Part shown: positions 14,976 through 20,976 of the stretch, one piece after another
Position numbering within the stretch: the first letter of the stretch is position 1
Layout of the letters: each line of letters begins with the position of its first letter
Assembly: GCA_913031655.1 (NCBI GenBank)
Contig: CAJWFY010000010.1
Coordinates: 1-20,976, forward strand
DNA: 20,976 nucleotides
Direction: 5' to 3'
From: an uncultured Flavobacteriaceae bacterium
Lineage (GTDB): Bacteria; Bacteroidota; Bacteroidia; Flavobacteriales; Flavobacteriaceae
Position numbers and translations under genes: made by a program
Notes under the pieces: generated by a model
Databases searched by the model: none
What the model saw: the letters and a program-made list of their open reading frames with translations, nothing else
What the model was told of the DNA's origin: nothing

Positions 14976-15974
14976 ATGTTAAAAAAATTTATATTTTTCA
15001 TCATTTTATTTTGTTTAACTAACTCAAATGCTCAGAAGGATTTTAGTCCAAATGGCTCCCCTTATTTTAAAGTATTCTGGAACTACCATAATGATTTCAC
15101 AAAAGAAGTAACAAAAAAAAGTGCTTTTGAACTCAAACGAGTTTACTTAGGTTATAAACACGATTTTAATGACACTTTTTCTGCTAAGGTTACTTACGAT
15201 ATTGGATCTAACTCAGGTGGGAGTGAATACACAGCTTATGTTAAGATTGCTCAATTAGATTGGAAATTAAAACCAAGAGTAAAACTAAGTATGGGTTTAA
15301 TCGGGAACAAACAGTTCAATGATCAAGAAAGTTTGTGGGGATATCGTTATGCACATAAAGGTATTCTTAACGAATTTAAATTTGGCCCGAGTGCAGATCT
15401 TGGAGTTAATTCAGAATTTACCATTAATCCAAAATTTAAAATAAACTTATTTATTTTAAACGGAGAGGGATATAAATCTCTTCAGGATGATAATGGAAAT
15501 CAGAAAATGGGGACAAGTTTCATTTACAATTTTTCAAAGAAACTTACAGGAAAAATTTACATGGACTCTCAACGATCAGAAAACACTAAATCAATAAAAA
15601 ATAACTCCTTCTTCTTAGGATACAATAATATTGATTTTAGATTTGGACTTGAATATGGTAAAATTAAAAATGCTAAAACATATAAAAATGCTGAAGATGA
15701 ACATAATAGAAATGGGTTTTCAGTTTTTGGATCAAAAAAAATATCTAAAAATTATGAATTATTTGCTAGATACGATCAAATCAGTTCAAATGTTTTAAAT
15801 GGAAAGTCAAACTCTTGGAATTATGATAATGACGGCAGCTTAGTAATGTTTGGAGCCCAATATCAGGCAATTAAAGGAGTGAAGTTTAATTTAAATTATA
15901 AACTATTTAACAACGATAATTCACTAATCAATAATAAATCTATTCTGTCTTTAAATGCAGAATTTAAAATATAA
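14976..15974 (+). CDS. Porin-like outer-membrane beta-barrel protein, probably for phosphate
   Basis: The 332-aa protein has a signal peptide (MLKKFIFFIILFCLTNSNA, then Q at 20). The mature part consists of alternating amphipathic strands with frequent aromatic residues (FKVFWNYHNDF, RVYLGYKHDF, GFSVFGSKKI), ending in LSLNAEFKI. FELKRVYLGYKHDFNDTFSAKVTYD is the opening pattern seen in phosphate-selective OprO/OprP-type porins, where ELRRARLGVKG-like strands are typical. I judge this a distant relative, not a certain member. It is 3 bp upstream of a Pit phosphate transporter gene, which supports phosphate or phosphorylated-compound passage through the outer membrane. The upstream region carries a Pho-box-like repeat and a -7 element. 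The barrel assignment is strong and the substrate is inferred. Confidence 0.8.
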   Translation: MLKKFIFFIILFCLTNSNAQKDFSPNGSPYFKVFWNYHNDFTKEVTKKSAFELKRVYLGYKHDFNDTFSAKVTYDIGSNSGGSEYTAYVKIAQLDWKLKPRVKLSMGLIGNKQFNDQESLWGYRYAHKGILNEFKFGPSADLGVNSEFTINPKFKINLFILNGEGYKSLQDDNGNQKMGTSFIYNFSKKLTGKIYMDSQRSENTKSIKNNSFFLGYNNIDFRFGLEYGKIKNAKTYKNAEDEHNRNGFSVFGSKKISKNYELFARYDQISSNVLNGKSNSWNYDNDGSLVMFGAQYQAIKGVKFNLNYKLFNNDNSLINNKSILSLNAEFKI

Positions 15975-15977
15975 CTT

Positions 15978-18344
15978 ATGAACTTTCTTAATATTTATTT
16001 TACAATATCTATGTTCGAATTATCAAGTTTTACAACACAATTTAATAATGATACAGACATATATTTAATAATGATCATTGCACTAGGTCTTCTTGCGATT
16101 GCAGATTTAGTTGTTGGAGTTAGTAATGATGCAGTGAATTTTTTGAATTCTGCTATTGGATCCAAAGTTTTAAGCTTTAAATCAATAATGATTGTTGCCA
16201 GTCTTGGAATAGCGGTTGGAGCTGTGTTTTCAAGTGGAATGATGGAGGTTGCTAGAAAAGGAATTTTTAATCCTGATATGTTTTTCTTTTCAGAAATTAT
16301 GATAATTTTCATGGCAGTAATGATTACTGATATTTTATTACTTGATTTTTTCAATACCCTTGGGATGCCAACATCAACCACTGTTTCAATAGTTTTTGAA
16401 CTGTTAGGCGCAGCCGTTGCAGTTTCGTTAATTAAAATATTTGCAGGGGGCGGAGAATTTAGCAATCTATCTGAGTATATTAATGTAGCTAAGGCAACTC
16501 AAATAATATTTGGAATACTTCTTTCAGTGTTTGTCGCTTTTAGTATTGGAGCAGTTGTTCAATATATTTCACGAGTTTTGCTTTCATTCAAATTCGAAGA
16601 AAAAGAAAAATGGGTAGGTGCTTTATTTGGAGGTGTTGCGCTTACATCTTTAACATATTTTATTTTGATGAAAGGTATTAAAGGGACTCCCTATGCAAAG
16701 AAGAGTTTTGAAATATTGAATGGCTCTACAATTGCATCTTTTATGGAATCTAATGTTCTAGGAATTGCGATAGTAAGTTTTATAATTTTATTTTTAGTTT
16801 CTGCTTTTTTCATATATAAACTAAAAGTCAATATTTATAAATTAATTATTGCTATTGGTACTTTTTCTTTAGCACTTGCATTCGCAGGAAATGATTTGGT
16901 TAACTTTATTGGAGTTCCAATTGCAGCATGGCAATCTTACGAAGCTTGGGTTGCATCGGGCGTACCTGCAACTGAATTTTCAATGGGAATATTAGCTGCT
17001 AAGGTGCCTACTCCTACCTTACTATTGCTATTTGCTGGAATTATAATGGTTGTTACTTTGTGGTTTTCTTCAAGAGCTAAAAATGTAGTTAAAACATCTA
17101 TAGATTTATCTAACCAACAGAACACTAAAGAAAGATTTAGTCCAAACTTTTTATCTAGAGGGCTGGTTAGACTTTCGCTCAATGTTTCAAATGTGTTTTC
17201 AAAAGTAATTCCAATAAAAATACAAGATCATATTGAAACTCAGTTTCAAAAACCTGAGATAGAATTAGCTTCAAATAAATCGATAGAATTACCTGCTTTT
17301 GATCAAATTAGAGCTGCTGTTAATTTAATGGTAGCTGCAATATTAATTTCGATTGCTACTTCTTTTAAACTTCCATTATCAACTACTTATGTGACATTTA
17401 TGGTTGCTATGGGGACTTCTTTAGCAGATAGAGCTTGGGGAAGTGAAAGTGCAGTATACAGAGTTGCTGGAGTGCTTAATGTTATTGGAGGATGGTTTTT
17501 TACTGCATTTATAGCCTTTATTGGATGTGCGCTAATTGCCTTTTTAATAAATTTAGGTGGCCCTTCCGCTATTGCTATTTTATTATTTTTAGCTTTAATT
17601 ATTCTGGCTAGAAACTACATTTCTCATAAAAAAGATATTGATCAAACTAACAGTGAAGATGTTTTAAGCTTAGCCGAAAGCAGTTCAATTCAGGGGCTTA
17701 TAATAGAAAGTTCTAAAAATGTTTCTAAAGCATCAAAGAAAATTAAAAAGATTTTTGTTAATTCAATTAATGGTTTAGCCACCCAAAACTTATCTGGTTT
17801 AAAAGAGAATAAAAAAGAAGTAAAAGTACTTTCAGAAGAAATAGATAATTTAAGAAATGATCTATTTTATTTTATTAAAAACTTGGATGAATCTACTATT
17901 AAAGGAGCTAGTAATTTTTATATAAATGTATTGAGTTCATTAGAGGATATTGCTCAGTCTTTAGAATATATTTCAAAAATCACATTTAAACATATCAATA
18001 ATAATCATAAAGCCTTAACCTTTAATCAGATTAGAGAGTTAAAAGAAATTGGACTTCAATTAGAAACTTTGTTTGATAGAGTTAAATTTGCTTTTTCTAA
18101 AAATAATTTTAATGAAATTCCCAATATTTTAGATATTAAACAGATTTTATTGGACTCTGTTAGAGAAAAAATTAATAATCAAATTTCTAGAACAAAATCT
18201 GAAGAGTCTAGTCCAAAAAATACAACTCTTTACTTTAGTCTTCTAACCGAAACTAAGGATTTAATAAAAGCAACTATGGCCATGTTAGAACTTTACAATG
18301 AACAGTATGATTCAAAAGTAAAACCTCCTACAAGTAGTGAATAA
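15978..18344 (+). CDS. pit: Pit-family inorganic phosphate transporter with C-terminal PhoU-like domain
   Basis: The 788-aa protein has two halves. Residues about 28-545 are a PiT permease with about ten membrane helices and its two signature repeats: VGVSNDAVNFLNSAIGSK (46-63) with PTSTT (131-135), and AFAGNDLVNFIGVPIAA (301-317) with PLSTTYV (466-472). These bind phosphate in proton- or sodium-coupled uptake. A cytoplasmic loop of about 80 residues (366-445) splits the second half. Residues about 560-775 are cytoplasmic, all-helical and resemble PhoU (SNFYINVLSSLEDIAQSLEYI). A tethered PhoU-like domain suggests feedback on uptake or on phosphate signalling. ATG 15978 is 3 bp after the porin stop; a second in-frame ATG at residue 12 is an alternative start. 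A strong terminator follows. The fused form occurs in other Bacteroidetes as I recall. Confidence 0.93.
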   Translation: MNFLNIYFTISMFELSSFTTQFNNDTDIYLIMIIALGLLAIADLVVGVSNDAVNFLNSAIGSKVLSFKSIMIVASLGIAVGAVFSSGMMEVARKGIFNPDMFFFSEIMIIFMAVMITDILLLDFFNTLGMPTSTTVSIVFELLGAAVAVSLIKIFAGGGEFSNLSEYINVAKATQIIFGILLSVFVAFSIGAVVQYISRVLLSFKFEEKEKWVGALFGGVALTSLTYFILMKGIKGTPYAKKSFEILNGSTIASFMESNVLGIAIVSFIILFLVSAFFIYKLKVNIYKLIIAIGTFSLALAFAGNDLVNFIGVPIAAWQSYEAWVASGVPATEFSMGILAAKVPTPTLLLLFAGIIMVVTLWFSSRAKNVVKTSIDLSNQQNTKERFSPNFLSRGLVRLSLNVSNVFSKVIPIKIQDHIETQFQKPEIELASNKSIELPAFDQIRAAVNLMVAAILISIATSFKLPLSTTYVTFMVAMGTSLADRAWGSESAVYRVAGVLNVIGGWFFTAFIAFIGCALIAFLINLGGPSAIAILLFLALIILARNYISHKKDIDQTNSEDVLSLAESSSIQGLIIESSKNVSKASKKIKKIFVNSINGLATQNLSGLKENKKEVKVLSEEIDNLRNDLFYFIKNLDESTIKGASNFYINVLSSLEDIAQSLEYISKITFKHINNNHKALTFNQIRELKEIGLQLETLFDRVKFAFSKNNFNEIPNILDIKQILLDSVREKINNQISRTKSEESSPKNTTLYFSLLTETKDLIKATMAMLELYNEQYDSKVKPPTSSE

Positions 18345-18363
18345 TATTTTTTAATTATTTGAT

Positions 18364-18400
18364 AAAAAAAAAGCAATTCTTTTAGAATTGCTTTTTTTTT
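18364..18400. terminator. Bidirectional rho-independent terminator
   Basis: GCAATTCT (18373-18380) pairs perfectly with AGAATTGC (18384-18391) around a TTT loop. Nine A (18364-18372) precede and nine T (18392-18400) follow, so the element works on both strands. It sits between the convergent pit gene and nrdA. Confidence 0.92.
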
Positions 18401-18421
18401 GAATCGTATGATTAATTAAAA

Positions 18422-20200
18422 CTAACCCTCACAACTTTCACACTCTTTCTTTTGTTTGAATTTTTGCGCTGCGTTCATACTATGTTGGTAGTACAATGAT
18501 TTTAGTCCTAACTTCCATGCAGTAATATGAATCTTATTAATCTCCTTAGTAGGTGTATCTGGGTGTACAATAATATTAAGCGACTGACCTTGATCTATAT
18601 AGTTCTGTCTATTGGCTGCCTGATAGATAATCACTAACTGATCAATCTCAGAATACGTTTTGAATATATCTTTTTCATTTTCAGACAAGAAATCAAGATG
18701 TTGAACAGAGCCATCTCTATCTCTTATATCTCTCCATACTTCAGGTGTATCCATTTCTTTTTCTTTTAAAAGCTTTATCAAAAATGGATTTTTAACTGTT
18801 GTTTTTATTTTCGCAATATCTTTCACATAAATATTAGACCATATTGGTTCTATACCTTGAGATACTTGACCTAATATAAAAGCAGATGATGTGGTTGGTG
18901 CTATAGCATTCAAAGTTGCATTCCTTCTGCCATATCCTTTAAGTAGTTCTGGTTCTCCAAACTTTTGTGCTAAGAGTTCAGAAGCTTTATAGGAAGACTC
19001 TTTTAAAGTTTTAAAAACTTCACTATTTAAATCATATGCTTTTTGACTATCAAAAGGCAGCATTTTAGACTGTAGTAAAGAGTGCCATCCTAGAGTTCCC
19101 ATTCCTAATGCTCTATTTTCTTTTGCAAAATTATATGCTCTTTCCATAAACAGAAATGTTTGTCGATCCTCTCTGTCAGGAGAATTCTTATACGACTCTA
19201 ATTTTTCTAAAAATTCTGTGATTACAGCATCCAAAAAATAAACCATAGTTTGAACGGCATCTGTATCTTTCCACTTATCATAATGTAATAAATTAATACT
19301 TGACAAAACACAAACAAAAGACCAATTATGATTGGAGGGTAACATTATTTCGGTACACAAATTACTTGCATAGATTGGTAACTCTTTATCTTTGTACACA
19401 TCAGCAGCACCATTGTTTGCATTATCTGTGAAGAAAATATAAGGGTATCCCATTTCTCCACGGCTTTGTAAAACTTTAGCCCAAACTGTTCTCTTTTCAA
19501 CATCACCATCAATCATGTCTTGCATCCAGTCATTAGTTACAGTGACTCCATGAGTTAACTCTTGGATAGGATTACCTTCTGATCCTATTTCTAAAAATTC
19601 CATAATATCTGCATGATCAATTGGTAAATAAGGAGAAAAACGTCCTCGCCTTACCGAACCTTGACTTACAACATCTACCATAGACTCAAACAACCTCATA
19701 ATATGAACGGCTCCAGAGGCTTCTCCATTATTTTTTATTGCAGATCCACGTGGTCTAATTTTACCAAAATAGCCAGAGGTTCCCCCTCCTAATTTGGACA
19801 TCATACCCACTTCAGATTGAGTGTATAAAATATTACCTATATCGTCATCTATATGAGAGCCAAAGCAGCTGATTGGTAAACCACGTTCTTTTCCAAAGTT
19901 TGACCAAACAGGAGATGCCAGCGAATAATATCCTTCCGACATATAATAATAAAATTTGTCTGCAAAGCCTGGCATTTGAAGGATTTCTTCTGCTTTTTTT
20001 GCAATATTAGCAATACGTTCTTCTGCGCAAAATCCCTCTCCTAAATATCCAGCAGCTAGAAATTTTCTACTATTTTCGTTAAGCCACTCAAATGGTTTTT
20101 CAGAACTCAGATTCATTCTCTTATTTGATTTTTCTCTAGCTTGAGTTGAATCTTGCGATGAATTTGTTTGTTTTTGTTCGGCTGTTACATTTGTCTGCAT
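18422..20200 (-). CDS. nrdA: Class I ribonucleotide reductase, alpha subunit without ATP-cone
   Basis: The 592-aa catalytic subunit reduces ribonucleoside diphosphates to deoxy forms. Active-site residues are all present: Cys112 (PISCFG) and Cys297 (FVCVLSS) as the redox pair, N280-C282-E284 (SNLCTE) with the thiyl cysteine, the tyrosine pair Y570-Y571 (SLYYQHS) of the radical path, and C-terminal CESCEG (Cys587, Cys590) for re-reduction. The catalytic fold begins at about residue 36 (PFEWLNENSRKFLAAGYL), so the N-terminal ATP-cone of E. coli NrdA (761 aa) is absent. In its place is a 28-residue Gln/Ser/Thr/Asn-rich, probably disordered tail; Met29 is an alternative start. Ala chains without a cone, paired with beta chains that carry one, are described for Leeuwenhoekiella and Flavobacterium. 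It follows nrdB by 3 bp and ends at a bidirectional terminator. Confidence 0.97.
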   Translation of the reverse strand: MQTNVTAEQKQTNSSQDSTQAREKSNKRMNLSSEKPFEWLNENSRKFLAAGYLGEGFCAEERIANIAKKAEEILQMPGFADKFYYYMSEGYYSLASPVWSNFGKERGLPISCFGSHIDDDIGNILYTQSEVGMMSKLGGGTSGYFGKIRPRGSAIKNNGEASGAVHIMRLFESMVDVVSQGSVRRGRFSPYLPIDHADIMEFLEIGSEGNPIQELTHGVTVTNDWMQDMIDGDVEKRTVWAKVLQSRGEMGYPYIFFTDNANNGAADVYKDKELPIYASNLCTEIMLPSNHNWSFVCVLSSINLLHYDKWKDTDAVQTMVYFLDAVITEFLEKLESYKNSPDREDRQTFLFMERAYNFAKENRALGMGTLGWHSLLQSKMLPFDSQKAYDLNSEVFKTLKESSYKASELLAQKFGEPELLKGYGRRNATLNAIAPTTSSAFILGQVSQGIEPIWSNIYVKDIAKIKTTVKNPFLIKLLKEKEMDTPEVWRDIRDRDGSVQHLDFLSENEKDIFKTYSEIDQLVIIYQAANRQNYIDQGQSLNIIVHPDTPTKEINKIHITAWKLGLKSLYYQHSMNAAQKFKQKKECESCEG

Positions 20201-20203
20201 ATT

Positions 20204-20976
20204 CTAAAATAAGTCGTCATTAGTTATACTTTGGCTTCTTTTGCTATAATTGATAGATCTTTTTACAAAAAAATCTCCATGTTTAGTTCCAATAATCTCA
20301 TCATCAAACCATTCAGTTTCTGAAACTAAATTTTGATCGACTTCAAATACTTTGTCAATTCCAATGCTTTCTAGAGAATTATTAAATCTATTTTTTAAAA
20401 ACTCATTAATTACTGCTTTCGGTAAAAAGTCTAGTTCCCCTTTTTCAAAAATCCAATCCACTACATCTTGCTCTGCTTCATAAGCTTGTTTACACAAGTT
20501 TTGAATATCTTCATGATATTTTGGAGTGAACCACTCAGGATGTTCTTTCTGAAGAATTTTGATCAAATCAATACCAAAATCTCCGTGGATCTGCTCTTCT
20601 TTAGAAGTTGCCTCTACGACATTGGAAATACCTTTCAACATGTTTTTGTGTTTATTGAAAGCCATAATAATTAAGAATTGAGAAAACAAAGAAACATGTT
20701 CAATAAATAATGAAAACAAAAGAATAGATTCGGAATATTCTTTATCATCATCACTTTTTGAATTTTTAAGTGCTGTTTCTAAATAGCGTACCCTTTTCAT
20801 AATACTTGGTTTCTTTTTAAGCTCTTGGAACTCTGAGTTCAATCCTAGTATTTCTAATAAATGAGAATAGGCATCCGCGTGGCGAACTTCACTTTCAGCA
20901 AACGTTGATCCTACTGAACCTATCTCTGGTTTTGGAATTCTGTGATAGAGATCTCCCCAAAAAGATTTTACAGCTA
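20204..20976 (-). CDS. nrdB: Class I ribonucleotide reductase, beta subunit, 5' end outside window
   Basis: The frame is open to the right edge; 256 C-terminal residues are visible. No internal start is used: TTG at 20842 is inside the conserved core. The ferritin-like metal site is intact. FAESEVRHADAYSHLLE gives the Glu-x-x-His pair and, four residues after the His, the position of the radical Tyr, here Tyr. SLFIEHVSLF supplies the third-helix Glu, and SKEEQIH the second Glu-x-x-His. The C-terminus TNDDLF is the usual tail that docks on the alpha subunit. The missing N-terminus would show whether an ATP-cone is fused, as expected when the alpha chain lacks one. The metal (FeFe, MnFe or MnMn) cannot be settled by these ligands. 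The gene is 3 bp upstream of nrdA, in the order B then A. Confidence 0.96.
   Translation of the reverse strand, partial: AVKSFWGDLYHRIPKPEIGSVGSTFAESEVRHADAYSHLLEILGLNSEFQELKKKPSIMKRVRYLETALKNSKSDDDKEYSESILLFSLFIEHVSLFSQFLIIMAFNKHKNMLKGISNVVEATSKEEQIHGDFGIDLIKILQKEHPEWFTPKYHEDIQNLCKQAYEAEQDVVDWIFEKGELDFLPKAVINEFLKNRFNNSLESIGIDKVFEVDQNLVSETEWFDDEIIGTKHGDFFVKRSINYSKRSQSITNDDLF

Noticed and set aside
15995..17182. Minus-strand frames of 156 and 81 codons inside the pit gene
   Set aside because: Their composition mirrors the reverse complement of hydrophobic helices, and the plus strand carries both PiT signatures.
20204..20842. A complete 212-codon nrdB starting at TTG 20842
   Set aside because: The same frame continues to the window edge and upstream encodes the first Glu-x-x-His metal ligands and the Tyr site, so the gene is simply cut by the window.
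1..20976. Mobile elements, CRISPR arrays, tRNA or rRNA genes, defence genes
   Set aside because: I looked for transposase or integrase motifs, regularly spaced repeats and RNA-gene signatures on both strands and saw none. All larger stretches are explained by housekeeping or transport genes.

Overview
The window is ordinary chromosomal DNA of a marine-type Flavobacteriia (Bacteroidetes). The evidence is a very AT-rich composition, Bacteroidetes promoters (-7 element TAnnTTTG, sometimes with TTG about 20 nt upstream), few recognisable Shine-Dalgarno sites, a TonB-dependent receptor with an N-terminal carboxypeptidase-regulatory-like domain, and a class I ribonucleotide reductase alpha chain with no ATP-cone. 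I see no phage, transposon, CRISPR array, tRNA or rRNA. There are 15 complete genes, and one gene is cut by each window edge. Non-coding gaps are all shorter than 150 bp.

Layout. (a) 1-3021, minus strand: a metal-uptake operon in the order DtxR/MntR-type repressor, ZIP transporter, TonB-dependent receptor (cut by the left edge). In front of it lie a -7 element almost touching the start codon and a 16-bp DtxR-like palindrome. (b) 3030-4004, minus: a polyprenyl (probably C15/C20) diphosphate synthase with a GTG start. (c) 4063-10697, plus: a TetR-regulated RND efflux operon (tetR, tolC-like, adaptor lipoprotein, 1159-aa RND pump). Its promoter sits inside a perfect 8-bp inverted repeat that is a good candidate TetR operator. 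(d) 10732-12745, plus: aspS followed by a small two-helix membrane protein. (e) 12828-13022, plus: a cold-shock protein with its own leader and terminator. (f) 13072-14843, minus: dgt-tadA, a dNTPase and tRNA adenosine deaminase pair. (g) 14904-18344, plus: a phosphate module with a candidate Pho-box-like direct repeat, a porin-like outer-membrane protein and a Pit transporter fused to a PhoU-like domain. (h) 18422-20976, minus: nrdB (5' end beyond the window) followed by nrdA, separated from the Pit gene by a bidirectional terminator.

How they work together. Two modules look like matched outer-membrane plus inner-membrane uptake routes, each with a local regulatory site: metal (receptor, ZIP, repressor) and phosphate (porin, Pit-PhoU). 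The RND operon is a self-regulated exporter. dgt and nrdBA both act on dNTP pools. The repressor carries a Glu at the metal-ligand position that in MntR goes with manganese preference. The ATP-cone-less NrdA resembles the alpha chain of flavobacterial RNRs known to use dimanganese beta subunits. A shared manganese economy is therefore an attractive but unproven reading. I do not see a clearly unprecedented system. The best leads are the two cis-regulatory palindromes, the CxxC receptor linked to the ZIP operon, the extra membrane segments in the RND pump and the RNR subtype.
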